Source: a virus. From it: DNA of 64,000 nucleotides. This document shows, one piece after another, positions 7,139 to 16,523 of this stretch. The notes below the pieces were generated by a model. The model did not search any database and had not been told where the DNA came from. It worked only from the letters and a program-made list of their open reading frames with translations. Made by a program: the position numbers and the translations under genes. The stretch spans positions 1-64,000 of the IMG/VR virus record IMGVR_UViG_3300044957_000168. One strand, given 5' to 3'. The first letter of the stretch is position 1. Each line of letters opens with the position of its first letter.

Positions 7139-8237
7139 GGGTCCTGAGAGGTTTATAGTGAATGAGGGAGGGTCAAGGTCATCAAAGACCTACAGCCTAT
7201 GTCAGCTAATGATAGTGTACTGCCTGCAGAATAGAGGTAAGGTAGTATCTATTATACGTAAGACTTTCCCTGCATTAAGGGCAACAGTATTAAGAGACTT
7301 TACGAAGATACTCAAAGACCTTGGTATCTACTCTCAGGAAGCTCACAATAAGAGTGAGCAGATATACACCTTCCCCAATGGATCTATGGTGGAGTTTTTT
7401 AGTGTGGATGATGAGCAGAAGATCAGAGGTAGGAAGAGAGACATAGCATGGTGTAATGAGGCCAATGAGTTGTACTTCGATGACTTTACTCAGCTTAACA
7501 TGAGGACTGAGCACAAGCTAATCTTTGACTACAACCCATCGGACAACAGCTCGTGGCTGTATGAGTTACCTGCTGAGGATACCATACTGATCCGGTCCAC
7601 CTACAAGGATAACCCATTCCTACCTCAGTCCATCAAGAACCAGATAGAGGACCTGAAGAGAACGGATGAGGCACTGTATCAGATCTATGCCTTGGGTCAG
7701 AAGGCAGTAAGCAAGAGTAACATCTACAGCCAATGGACCTTTATGACTCACAGGCCTGCAAGGTTCACTCAGTACGTGTATGGCCTTGACTTTGGGTACA
7801 ACCACCCTACTGCACTGATGAGGGTGTATTGGCATGAGAGAGACATCTTCATTGAGCCTGTGATCTATGAGAGCTACCTGACCACCACCATGCTCATTGA
7901 GAAGATGAGACAGCTCAACATTGAGAGGGAGGTCACTATCTTAGCTGACTATTCAAGGCCTGAGATTATTGCCGAAATGGTGAGCAGTGGCTATGATGTC
8001 ATTAACGCTAACAAGGTGGTGAAAAAAGGCATTGATTACGTTAAGACCTTCGGAGTATACTGCATGGATAGCAAGGACATCAAGAGGGAGTATGACAACT
8101 ACAAGTGGAGAAAGATAGGCGACCACATTACGGATGAGCCGGTCAAGCTCTTTGATGATGCCATGGATGCTGTGAGGTATGCAGTCACCTACATCAAGGA
8201 TGAGTACTTTACTGACAGTGCATACATATCCTTCTAA
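7089..8237 (+). CDS. terL: Terminase large subunit (region A phage)
   Basis: The 382-residue protein fits PBSX-type large terminases. The ATPase half has a Walker A (GGSRSSKT, residues 27-34) and a Walker B region ending in the catalytic acid (RDIAWCNEAN, Glu near 124). The nuclease half has acidic residues in YGLDFGYNHPTA (Asp 234), ILADYSRPE (Asp 287) and FDDAMDAVRYAV (Asp 357/360), the usual RNase-H-like triad layout. It packages DNA through the portal. All key residues are present and the length is normal. The portal gene lies unusually far away, at 19,921. Confidence 0.92.
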   Translation: MELKSTIIFQKNHQALEGPERFIVNEGGSRSSKTYSLCQLMIVYCLQNRGKVVSIIRKTFPALRATVLRDFTKILKDLGIYSQEAHNKSEQIYTFPNGSMVEFFSVDDEQKIRGRKRDIAWCNEANELYFDDFTQLNMRTEHKLIFDYNPSDNSSWLYELPAEDTILIRSTYKDNPFLPQSIKNQIEDLKRTDEALYQIYALGQKAVSKSNIYSQWTFMTHRPARFTQYVYGLDFGYNHPTALMRVYWHERDIFIEPVIYESYLTTTMLIEKMRQLNIEREVTILADYSRPEIIAEMVSSGYDVINANKVVKKGIDYVKTFGVYCMDSKDIKREYDNYKWRKIGDHITDEPVKLFDDAMDAVRYAVTYIKDEYFTDSAYISF

Positions 8238-8254
8238 ACAGATGAGAACATTAA

Positions 8255-8269
8255 GACAATATAAGTATG
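8255..8269 (+). promoter_or_regulatory. Start-abutting repeat motif, copy 2
   Basis: GACAATATAAGTATG runs from 8255 into the ATG of the first tail gene (8267-8269). It is identical over 15 bases to the copy at 15297-15311. Confidence 0.5.
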
Positions 8270-9736
8270 GCAGTATCTCTAATAGCTAAACCCTACACCC
8301 TAACACCTGCATACAATGAGGTGAAGTTCATCCATGACTCTACCAACAAGAACCTGCAGGGATTTAAGTACATCTATGACATCTACCAGAGTGGTACAGT
8401 TAACAAGATAGCAGAGTATCGGGTGCTACCTGTGTATGGCACTGGCTATGGTGAGGTGGACCTATCCAAGCTATTGCAGTCCTATGTGAGCTATGACCTG
8501 AACCTGACCAATACAACGGTATACAATGCATCGAGCAGCCACTACAAGTATGATGTTAAGGTAGGAGAGGAGTACCTCACTACCACTACCTACACGGCTG
8601 CACTCACTCAGTACCTGCTAGCTCCCTACGTGGGTAGGGTACAGATTAACGTGGTTAACACCTTTGCAGTCGGTGACCAGATCAATATCACTGAGATAGG
8701 TGGTGGTGCAGCTAACCCAAGTATGGAGGGGCTATTCACTGTGGTGGTAGCTAACCCTGCCTTCATTGTGATCAATGTGCTGTACTCAACCATTGTGAAC
8801 CCTAATAAGGATGGAGAGATAACCTATGCAGATGGTAGGAGAACAGTGACTAGAGACCTACACCTTGACCTCAACCAATTTGTGTTCAATGGAGCTATAC
8901 GATGGGTAGATATGCCTGCATACAACTGGCAGGACTTCATGCTCAACAACGTGACTGACAGGCTACTGACCAACCAACCTGAAGGTATTACACACTTCAA
9001 TGCTACACTGTCTCAAGATATATGGTTCAACGCTGTGGCTAATGGAAGCCCAGGTGGTTCGGACTTTATGTATTTTGAAAGTGACATAGGGTTTGTATAC
9101 CGGAAGTCTATCAATGCTATTGACCATGTGAGTGGTATCTCTGTAGGTCCTAATAACCATGGTACCTTGATCCCTGTGGTAGGGTCATTGCCACTCATTA
9201 AGCCTACCACTCAGTACTATTATGTATATTATTACAGAGCAGGGCAGGTGTCACAGCACTACTACATCGGCATAGATAGGAGGGTGAGAGACATTGAGTA
9301 CAGCATCCTGTTTCTTGACCGTATGGGTTCATGGAGTAGCTTTGCCTTTACCGGTAGATTCTACGAGAAGGGCAACATCACTAGGACTCAATACAATAAG
9401 GATGTAGAGGGCTATGTCAGTAGTAGCCGATGGACCTACAACACACAGGATAGAGGCTTTCTAAACACTCACATCACAACGGACACCACCCTTGACCTAA
9501 ACACTAACTGGATGACAGAGCAGATGGCTGAGTACTTCGTGGAGTTGTTGAGTTCACCAGAGACCTACATCAAGATAGCTGACTACAGCAATGCCTGTGA
9601 TGCACCCATCAGCACTGAGTACGTGAGCTGTAACATAGTGACCTCAAGCTATGAGGTGTATCAGCAGAGGAACAACCATTTAATAAAGCAGAGCATTACG
9701 GTGAAGCTTGCAAACAACAACATAGTCAATGGTTAA
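8267..9736 (+). CDS. Putative tail/virion structural protein
   Basis: This 489-residue beta-rich protein (many short Thr/Tyr/Asn-rich strands) follows the terminase gene and precedes a still larger structural gene with which it overlaps by eight bases. I see no signal peptide, membrane segment or catalytic motif. The N terminus reads like a small beta-sandwich (AKPYTLTPAYNEVKFIHDST). By position and composition it is probably a tail or tail-tip protein. No family is recognised with certainty. Confidence 0.6.
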   Translation: MAVSLIAKPYTLTPAYNEVKFIHDSTNKNLQGFKYIYDIYQSGTVNKIAEYRVLPVYGTGYGEVDLSKLLQSYVSYDLNLTNTTVYNASSSHYKYDVKVGEEYLTTTTYTAALTQYLLAPYVGRVQINVVNTFAVGDQINITEIGGGAANPSMEGLFTVVVANPAFIVINVLYSTIVNPNKDGEITYADGRRTVTRDLHLDLNQFVFNGAIRWVDMPAYNWQDFMLNNVTDRLLTNQPEGITHFNATLSQDIWFNAVANGSPGGSDFMYFESDIGFVYRKSINAIDHVSGISVGPNNHGTLIPVVGSLPLIKPTTQYYYVYYYRAGQVSQHYYIGIDRRVRDIEYSILFLDRMGSWSSFAFTGRFYEKGNITRTQYNKDVEGYVSSSRWTYNTQDRGFLNTHITTDTTLDLNTNWMTEQMAEYFVELLSSPETYIKIADYSNACDAPISTEYVSCNIVTSSYEVYQQRNNHLIKQSITVKLANNNIVNG

Positions 9737-12584
9737 GATACAATTACTGACAGGCTACCTTGATGTCAAGGAAGGCACTGCCTTCCCATTGAACTTTCAA
9801 GTAGGTGACATTAGAGATATCTCACAACGGAAGGGTAATTTTAGTAAGACAATTAAGCTCATTGGTAGCAAGAATAACAATAAGCTCCTAGGTCAGTACT
9901 ATGATGTGAACATTGAGGCAGGTACCTTCAACATCAACACCTTGACTACCTGCTCTGTCATACAGGATGGCATCCCTATCATGGAGAATGTATCCATGCA
10001 GTTGACCAACGTGGTCAAGGTACAGGACACCTCTGGCTATGAGGAGTCAGTTGAGTATGATGTGCTCATCAAGGAGAGCAAGGGTGATTTCTTTACAGCT
10101 ATTAATAATCTTGAGCTGACAGATATAGACTTCAGTGACCTTAACCATACTTTTGATGCCTTTAATGTGGTCAACAGGTTCTCCAATACGGTAACTGATG
10201 GGTTCAAGTACAGCCTCCCTGGTAGTGGTGATGTGCAGTATGGTACTAATGAGTTCAAGCCTTGTATCTTTGCCAAGACTTACCTTGACCGTATCTTTGC
10301 TAATGCAGGCTATCAGTACAACTGGGCAGGGTTGACTGCTGCAAGATTTGACAGGCTCATCATCCCCTACAACGGTGATGTAGATAACTTTGACTACAAT
10401 GACTACATGGTCAAGGCTGAGAAGACCACACCATTTACTTTGACTGGTGACACCTCCGTGTCGGGATACACTAACATACCATTTGTACCAGGTTCACCCA
10501 TTACTGCATGGACTGAGACAGAGGACCCACAAAACATCTTCAACCCTGTGACAGGTGTCTACACTACACCGTTTAACATCAGCAGTAACAACGCACAGGA
10601 GTACACCTACACTGTTCAGATCCGGTACAGGCTTGACCTTATTAACCCTACCGGTGCTACCATATTTAGTGCCAAGCCCAACAACGGGGGTATACAAGCA
10701 CCTAACCCTGTTTTTTATAGACCGATATTGATAGTGCAGGGTTTAGGTGGAATCGGTAGTCCGTTTATTACGCAGGCACTATACACTAACCCTAACCCAC
10801 TGAGTGCTGCTGTCAACAACGGTGTGCAGTGCCCTCTTAGTGTTTTACCAGGTACTACTACGGTACTAAGTCAGACAGTTGTAGCTACATTGCCTGTAAC
10901 AACTCAGAACTTTCCACAGTTAAGTACTTGCAGGTTGTACGCAGTTGTTAACCAACCATACCATATCCCTGCAGGTCAGAGCCAAACAGGCACTTGCTGG
11001 AGGGTAGGTAGTATCTTTGGTGCCGCAGCTCCCAATGTCCGTCTTGACATGATCATTGACAGCGTCTACCTGACTATTGTGCCTAACAATAACATTGTAG
11101 CCATTGGTGGTATCTTGGAGGTCAATGACTATGTACCTAAGAAAATTAAGCAGAGTGACTTTGTAAAGGCCATATTCAATATGTTCAACCTGTATGCTGA
11201 GGTGGACAAGGTACAGCCTAACACCATCAACCTCATACACCGTGATGACTACTATGACTCAGGAGCTGAGGTTGACTGGACGTACAAGCTAGCCAAGGAC
11301 CAAGAGCAGGAGCTGTCATTTCTACCAGAGCTCACAAGTAAAAAGCTCATCCTTACCTATGCACCAGATAAGGATGCACCCAATGAGACCTACACCAATG
11401 CTACCAACCAGATTTATGGGCAGGCTGAGGTAGTTTTTGACAATGATTATGTCAAGGATGTAACTTTGAAGCCTGTACTGTTTAGTCCTACACCCATCAT
11501 GCGTACACCCTTCAATGCATACACACCTATACTATGTGGTGCAGCACCTAAGACTAACATCCGGATATTGTATGATGGTGGCATGAAAATTTGCAACCCT
11601 TACAATATCTATGATTATGGAGTGGTAGGTATGTTAGGACTTACAAGCTACCCATACGTGGGGCACTTCGATGACCCATTGCTACCTACCTTTGACATCA
11701 ACTTTGCAACCTGTGCCTTCTATTTCTACAGCCCTACAAGCCTAACAGAGAACAACCTCTACAACCGGTATTGGAGGCGCACAATGGGGCAGATTAACAA
11801 CGGTAAGATGTTGACTGCTATGTTTAACCTAACTGAGAGCGACATCCAAAAGATGAAGCTCAATGATAAGATAAGGATAGACAACAGTTGGTGGAACATC
11901 AACAAGGTCATTGACTACGATGCCAACGCTAACAAGCTTACCAAGGTGGAGCTCATTAGCATAGACAATGAGATAAATTTCATGCCCTTTGTTTCTGGCT
12001 TCAATGAGCCTGGGATAGGACTGCCTAATGTAGGACCTATTCAGCAAGTAGCTAACAACAGCATGATCAGGACTAAAAGCTCCTATTCCAACGTAACAGG
12101 CAACGGGGGTATGCAAGGTGAGATCATTGGTAAGGGCAACGTAGTGCCACCAGGATACAAGACACTGATAGTAGGTGATGGTTATCAGGTTACTCAGGAT
12201 GGTATAGTGGTAGACAATTTAGTAGTAAGAAGTAGCTACAACGGTGTGCCTGTTGACAATACACCACTAAGATACATTGCCAACCTCACACAGGCAGGTG
12301 CAGCAAATCCAACAGCCTACGTCATAGAGGGTAGCTTTGGCAGTATTACATGGATAAGGATAGCACAGGGGCAGTACTGGGGCTACCTTGATCAATATGA
12401 CCCACTGACACCACTCACTGAGCTATCAGTTATGATAAGCAGTAACATCTTGGATGGGCTTATCACTGCACAATACATAGCAGTTAAACAAGTAATAGAG
12501 GTGTTCACCACACAGGTAGGTGTGGGCTTGGTAGATGACTACCTCAATAGTACAACAATAATGATATATTACTATCCACAATAA
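9729..12584 (+). CDS. Large putative tail tip / receptor-binding protein
   Basis: A 951-residue protein with a beta-rich, Asn/Thr/Pro-rich composition and no enzyme motif that I recognise. The N-terminal ~130 residues (VKIQLLTGYLDVKEGTAFPL, then the NFSKTIKLIGSKNN region) look like a compact docking domain. The C-terminal region after about residue 770 (SMIRTKSSYSNVTGNGGMQG onward) looks like a separate beta domain. Placed between terminase and tape measure genes and overlapping the upstream structural gene, it most likely forms part of the tail tip or baseplate. Its last codon overlaps the tape measure start. Confidence 0.6.
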   Translation: MVKIQLLTGYLDVKEGTAFPLNFQVGDIRDISQRKGNFSKTIKLIGSKNNNKLLGQYYDVNIEAGTFNINTLTTCSVIQDGIPIMENVSMQLTNVVKVQDTSGYEESVEYDVLIKESKGDFFTAINNLELTDIDFSDLNHTFDAFNVVNRFSNTVTDGFKYSLPGSGDVQYGTNEFKPCIFAKTYLDRIFANAGYQYNWAGLTAARFDRLIIPYNGDVDNFDYNDYMVKAEKTTPFTLTGDTSVSGYTNIPFVPGSPITAWTETEDPQNIFNPVTGVYTTPFNISSNNAQEYTYTVQIRYRLDLINPTGATIFSAKPNNGGIQAPNPVFYRPILIVQGLGGIGSPFITQALYTNPNPLSAAVNNGVQCPLSVLPGTTTVLSQTVVATLPVTTQNFPQLSTCRLYAVVNQPYHIPAGQSQTGTCWRVGSIFGAAAPNVRLDMIIDSVYLTIVPNNNIVAIGGILEVNDYVPKKIKQSDFVKAIFNMFNLYAEVDKVQPNTINLIHRDDYYDSGAEVDWTYKLAKDQEQELSFLPELTSKKLILTYAPDKDAPNETYTNATNQIYGQAEVVFDNDYVKDVTLKPVLFSPTPIMRTPFNAYTPILCGAAPKTNIRILYDGGMKICNPYNIYDYGVVGMLGLTSYPYVGHFDDPLLPTFDINFATCAFYFYSPTSLTENNLYNRYWRRTMGQINNGKMLTAMFNLTESDIQKMKLNDKIRIDNSWWNINKVIDYDANANKLTKVELISIDNEINFMPFVSGFNEPGIGLPNVGPIQQVANNSMIRTKSSYSNVTGNGGMQGEIIGKGNVVPPGYKTLIVGDGYQVTQDGIVVDNLVVRSSYNGVPVDNTPLRYIANLTQAGAANPTAYVIEGSFGSITWIRIAQGQYWGYLDQYDPLTPLTELSVMISSNILDGLITAQYIAVKQVIEVFTTQVGVGLVDDYLNSTTIMIYYYPQ

Positions 12585-14845
12585 TGAATAGCGTAGAGAT
12601 ACCATTAAAGGTCCAAGGGATTGCACAGATACGAGCAGAGCTCAAGGCATTAAAGAGTGAGCTAGCCAATGCTACTGATCCTGAAGAGATGGCTAGACTT
12701 GCTGAGCAGGCAGGGGTGCTTAGTGATAAGTTGAAGGATGCCAATGAGAAGGCAGCAGTCTTTGCCACGGGCTCCAAGTATCAGCAGACTAGAAATGCAT
12801 TTAGCTCTATGAAGGATGACCTCATGGAGCTTGACTTTGAGGGAGCACAAGAGAAAGCTAAGATATTTGCTACCACCCTTGGCAGTGTCAACCCTGGTCA
12901 GCTCAGTAGTGGCTTTAAAAATCTTATGGGCACTCTTACTTCCTTAGGAGGTGCCTTTATGAAGTTAGGTATGCAGATATTGGTCAACCCTATCTTTTTG
13001 ATTGTGGCTGCAGTGGTGGCTATAGTAGCCATCATTGTTGTCTTAATGCAAAAATTTGGAATACTTCAAAAGGTAATAGATGCACTTATGGCACCGATCA
13101 ATGCACTCATTGCAGGTTTTGCAGCACTGACTGATTGGCTAGGAATAACTACCAATGCCTTGGATGAGAAACATGATACTGCGATGAAGCAATTAGAAGC
13201 AGAGGACAAGAGACTGCAAGCCGCTAATGAGCTCAAGCAACAAGTGTATACTCAAGAGGTAGGAGCTATAGATAGACAGATAGCTCTTGCTGCTGCACAG
13301 GGTAAGGATACAACTGAGCTGACAAGGAAAAAAATTCATGGATCTATCACGTTTCAAAAACAACAACTTAAAGAAATAGAAAATCAGATAAAATCAGTCG
13401 CAGTAACACTAGCAGAAACCGAAGCATTGAACGCTAAGAAAAAAGCTCAAGGTCAGGAGGTAGATTTACAGGATCAGGAGAAGTTACAGAAAAAATTAAA
13501 CGAGTTAAAAAATCAAAGAGTGCAGGTCAATGAGTCTATTTTGAACAGTGAAAATCAACTGAAAATAATGGATGCTGAGGCTGCAAAAAAATTAAGAGAA
13601 AAAGCAAACAAAACAGGTAGCAAAAAAGATATAGAAGCAGCAGGCAAGGCTGAACTTGATTTAAAAAGAGCACAAAAGGATCAAGAAATAGCTATGATAC
13701 AAGATGCTAATCTTCGTGAACAAGAAACCATAAAAGAAAAATATAAAAGATTACAAGAGGACCTAAAAACTGATAGCAAAAAAACTGCTGCTCAAAAGAT
13801 AGAATATGAAAAACTCTACCAACAACAACTGACCGTAGAGTTAGAAACAGCAGAAAAAAACCGTAAAAAAATTGAGCAAGAAAATCTTATTAAGGCTAAT
13901 GAAATGATCAACCAATTACGGTTAGAACTCATGCCTGAAGGTGCTAATAAAGAGAAGGCCATGCAGGATGACAAGTATCGTAAACTACGTGAGGCCGCTA
14001 TTGCTGATACCACACTTACTGAGGAGAAGAGGAATGAGATACTTGACCTGTATGATGAGCAACGTAAAATGGAGGATGAGGCTAAAATAAAGGCAGATCA
14101 AGATATTAAAGATGAGTTTGCGAGAAACTTTGCCCTATCTCAAATGACTCAATCAGAACAGGAGCTTGAAGCATTGAGAGTCAAGTATGAAGAGGAGCGT
14201 AAACTAGCAGAGGGCAATGCTGCTCTATTGCTAGAAATGGAGGAGAAATACAAAAATGATAGAAAAAAGATACTAGATGCTCAGACATTGGCAGCCATTG
14301 AAGAGAAGACAAAAGAACGTGATGCCATCATTAGCTTGACCAATGACATCTTTGGTGGTGTCAGTAACCTGGCCGGTATGATGATCAAGGACCAAAAGAA
14401 ACTTGAGAAATTTAACAAGGCCTCTGCACTCATTCAGATAGGTATTGACACAGCCAAGGCTATCTCTGCATTGGTTGCTGCATCTCAGGCTAACCCATTA
14501 AATGCTGCTACATTTGGTGCTTCAGGTTTTGCACAATTCGCTACGGGTATTATTCAGATTTTGACTAACATTGCCAAGGCTAAGCAGATACTGTCTTCAG
14601 GAGGTGCAGCTACACCTTCAGGTGGTGGTGGTGGTGGTGGTGGTCAAAGTGGTACTGGCTCAGCAGCTCAGGTTATACCACAGGCAGCACAACTGTTTGG
14701 TCAAGGTAACACTGGAGGCATTAAGAATGCAGGAGGTACAGTTACTGAGAACTCAGGCATGACAGTCACGGCGGTGGTGAGTGAGACAGCTATGACAACC
14801 GTACAGAACAGAATAAACAGAATAAACAAGAATGCAGAGCTATGA
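12584..14845 (+). CDS. Tail tape measure protein
   Basis: The 753-residue protein has the tape-measure pattern. There is an N-terminal coiled-coil part and a hydrophobic segment around residues 140-160 (FLIVAAVVAIVAIIVVLM). Long Lys/Glu/Gln-rich coiled coil runs from about 190 to 580. A Gly/Ala-rich membrane-active C-terminal part follows (FNKASALIQIGIDTAKAISA and nearby), with an eight-Gly run. Such proteins set the tail length and help DNA cross the cell envelope. Its presence makes region A a long-tailed, siphovirus-like phage. The coiled-coil core (about 13,340-13,900) is noticeably AT-rich compared with its flanks. Confidence 0.8.
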   Translation: MNSVEIPLKVQGIAQIRAELKALKSELANATDPEEMARLAEQAGVLSDKLKDANEKAAVFATGSKYQQTRNAFSSMKDDLMELDFEGAQEKAKIFATTLGSVNPGQLSSGFKNLMGTLTSLGGAFMKLGMQILVNPIFLIVAAVVAIVAIIVVLMQKFGILQKVIDALMAPINALIAGFAALTDWLGITTNALDEKHDTAMKQLEAEDKRLQAANELKQQVYTQEVGAIDRQIALAAAQGKDTTELTRKKIHGSITFQKQQLKEIENQIKSVAVTLAETEALNAKKKAQGQEVDLQDQEKLQKKLNELKNQRVQVNESILNSENQLKIMDAEAAKKLREKANKTGSKKDIEAAGKAELDLKRAQKDQEIAMIQDANLREQETIKEKYKRLQEDLKTDSKKTAAQKIEYEKLYQQQLTVELETAEKNRKKIEQENLIKANEMINQLRLELMPEGANKEKAMQDDKYRKLREAAIADTTLTEEKRNEILDLYDEQRKMEDEAKIKADQDIKDEFARNFALSQMTQSEQELEALRVKYEEERKLAEGNAALLLEMEEKYKNDRKKILDAQTLAAIEEKTKERDAIISLTNDIFGGVSNLAGMMIKDQKKLEKFNKASALIQIGIDTAKAISALVAASQANPLNAATFGASGFAQFATGIIQILTNIAKAKQILSSGGAATPSGGGGGGGGQSGTGSAAQVIPQAAQLFGQGNTGGIKNAGGTVTENSGMTVTAVVSETAMTTVQNRINRINKNAEL
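14621..14644 (+). repeat. (GGT)8 microsatellite in the tape measure gene
   Basis: Eight perfect GGT units encode a Gly run near the C terminus of the tape measure protein. Slippage would change the Gly count in multiples of three bases without breaking the frame. Confidence 0.85.
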
Positions 14846-15279
14846 TCAGTCTACAGTCCACCATCAACAAGATAACAGCTTTCTACAAGTCTCACCTCCA
14901 GGTCAAAAAGGTAGGAGCAGACTTTAAGGAACAGATGACTAACTTTGCCACTAAGGATGAGAAGTATCCTATAGTGTTCATAGTACCGGTAACAGTAAGT
15001 AACACAGAAAATACCAACATTTACACGCTTGACATCTACTGCTTTGATATCATTCAAAAGGATAGGGCTAACATTATTACCATTCTGAGTGATACGCATC
15101 AAATACTCATGGACCTGTACAACTATTTTACCTTCAGCAAGGACTTGAGCATGGATATTATACAAATACCTTCCTTTACAGCACTGAACAATGACCTTCT
15201 TGACTATGCTGCAGGCTATGTAATGACCATTACCTTAGAGGTATCTAATTGGACTGATTGCGATGTGCCGCTACAATAA
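14842..15279 (+). CDS. Putative tail terminator/completion protein
   Basis: This 145-residue alpha/beta protein overlaps the tape measure stop by four bases. The C-terminal YVMTITLEVSNWTDCDVPLQ and the middle IYTLDIYCFDIIQKDR fit the small tail-terminator or minor-tail proteins seen in Bacteroidetes phages. No catalytic motif is visible. Assignment is by position and pattern. Confidence 0.5.
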   Translation: MISLQSTINKITAFYKSHLQVKKVGADFKEQMTNFATKDEKYPIVFIVPVTVSNTENTNIYTLDIYCFDIIQKDRANIITILSDTHQILMDLYNYFTFSKDLSMDIIQIPSFTALNNDLLDYAAGYVMTITLEVSNWTDCDVPLQ

Positions 15280-15296
15280 ACATTTAAGCGAGCTTT

Positions 15297-15311
15297 GACA
15301 ATATAAGTATG
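15297..15311 (+). promoter_or_regulatory. Start-abutting repeat motif, copy 3
   Basis: GACAATATAAGTATG matches the copy at 8255-8269 base for base. It ends on an ATG (15309-15311) that opens only 12 codons before TAG, immediately followed by the ATG of the 15348 gene. Confidence 0.5.
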
Positions 15312-15347
15312 AGCATACCACTGTGTGTATCCCAAAAAATTTATTAG
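15309..15347 (+). other. 12-codon leader ORF or amber-interrupted start
   Basis: ATG at 15309 reads MSIPLCVSQKIY and stops at TAG 15345-15347. The next base begins the in-frame ATG of the downstream gene. The strong repeated start motif precedes the first ATG, not the second. It may be a leader peptide with stop-restart translation, or a gene whose 13th codon became amber. Confidence 0.4.
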
Positions 15348-15800
15348 ATGGGAAGATATAAAAAGGATGGTAATTTCTATGTCAAGTATCCTACTAGGAG
15401 AAAGATGGCAGCGCTACTTAGGAGAATAATTATGAGCAAGGGGCTCTATCAAGAGGGCACATTGGTTGACTCGGTGCGTATCAATGCAATGGTTACTGGG
15501 TTTGCTAAGCTAGAGATAGAAATTATTGCTATGTATTACTTCATCTTCCTTAACAATGGAGCCTTTCTGTGGAATGGTGGAGTAATACCACCCTATGACA
15601 TTGTGAGTGACTTCACGGATCAAATGAATAGCAGTGGACTTACTTCAGAGATATACTCACAATACACTGAATGGGTTACGCAAAATTACCCATTACTTCA
15701 AGCTGTTGAGGTATTAGCTAAGGATCAGAAGATAGTATACAAGTTTGTACCTATTGATCCCCCTTCAGGGTTCACTGTTGGTAGCCCGTTAGATGTCTAG
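15348..15800 (+). CDS. Putative tail-completion / head-tail joining protein
   Basis: The 150-residue protein has a basic N terminus (MGRYKKDGNF, YPTRRKMAALLRR). A central hydrophobic pair of strands with FIFLNNGAFLWNGG follows. This layout is seen in small virion proteins of the HK97 gp10-like type, where a Phe/Leu-Asn-Gly turn sits mid-protein. I am not certain of the family. It ends 12 bases inside the convergent minus-strand gene, so the two transcription units meet tail to tail. Confidence 0.45.
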   Translation: MGRYKKDGNFYVKYPTRRKMAALLRRIIMSKGLYQEGTLVDSVRINAMVTGFAKLEIEIIAMYYFIFLNNGAFLWNGGVIPPYDIVSDFTDQMNSSGLTSEIYSQYTEWVTQNYPLLQAVEVLAKDQKIVYKFVPIDPPSGFTVGSPLDV

Positions 15801-16523
15801 CTCTTTTTTCATACCAAGCATATTAAAAACATAGTACAGGGGTAGCCCTCCTATGGCATCGGACTTGGATAGGTCACCATTGCACAGGTTGTAGATGAGT
15901 AGCTCCCATGACCACTTGGCTGTGTTTTTCTCAGGCTCTTTGTTAGGCTCACCATCCTCATCCTCATAGCCTTGCTCAGGTTCAGGTGGTAGAGGGTCCT
16001 CAAATAGGTTTATGTAGGTATTAAGAAAATGCTCACGAAACTTAAGAAAGTCCTTAATAACACCATACACATCAGTGATGGGTACATCCATCAGCCTCTC
16101 AGCTCTAATTTTGCAGTCATATTCATAGGGCTCCCACACTACCTCGCCCCATTCATTCTCTTTGGTTTGCCGGTACAGGATAGCACAGATGTAGGGTAGG
16201 TTAATTAGGTATCCTTGTATGCAGAAGTAGTCCAGGTCAATATACTCATATAGCGTGAGCTTACTAAATGGCTTAATAATCATCCCATTCAACTCTTGCT
16301 TGTAATTTTTTGAAGGTTCAGAGGTGGACCACTTACAGTCATCCACCAACTGCTGAAGCTCTTCAATGTCCAAGTTATCCACATCAATATCACTGAGGAT
16401 ACTAATGACCTCACTGTTGTAGTGAATAGCTCCCTGCTGCTTATCAATCTTGGCTATCTCCGTCCACTCCTCCAGAGTTATTTCCTTCCAACTTGTTGGG
16501 AGCTTGTTTTTTAATCTTTTCAC
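15789..16523 (-). CDS. Tail-assembly-chaperone-like protein (downstream member of pair)
   Basis: This 244-residue minus-strand protein starts at GTG 16523 inside the 3' end of the upstream gene (80-base overlap). The pattern WKEITLEEWTEIAKI, then ELQQLVDDCKW, then ITI-like KLTLYEYIDLDYFCIQGYLI is shared by a Bacteroidetes phage family I associate with tail assembly. Its N-terminal layout matches that of the upstream protein. A flexible Pro/Glu-rich linker (about residues 178-202) separates a final helical part. A run AAAAAAC at the start of the overlap could allow a -2 or +1 ribosomal shift from the upstream frame, as tail chaperone pairs often do. Confidence 0.5.
   Translation of the reverse strand: MKRLKNKLPTSWKEITLEEWTEIAKIDKQQGAIHYNSEVISILSDIDVDNLDIEELQQLVDDCKWSTSEPSKNYKQELNGMIIKPFSKLTLYEYIDLDYFCIQGYLINLPYICAILYRQTKENEWGEVVWEPYEYDCKIRAERLMDVPITDVYGVIKDFLKFREHFLNTYINLFEDPLPPEPEQGYEDEDGEPNKEPEKNTAKWSWELLIYNLCNGDLSKSDAIGGLPLYYVFNMLGMKKELDI

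Noticed and set aside
9729-12626. Several minus-strand ORFs of 65-106 residues opposite the large tail genes
   Set aside because: They mirror + strand coding sequence, have unnatural composition and no start context, and conflict with convincing structural genes.
15345-15347. TAG recoding as a sense codon across the window
   Set aside because: TAG ends several genes cleanly (for example at 2116, 23877 and 24265) and long frames do not carry internal TAG, so there is no sign of a changed genetic code.
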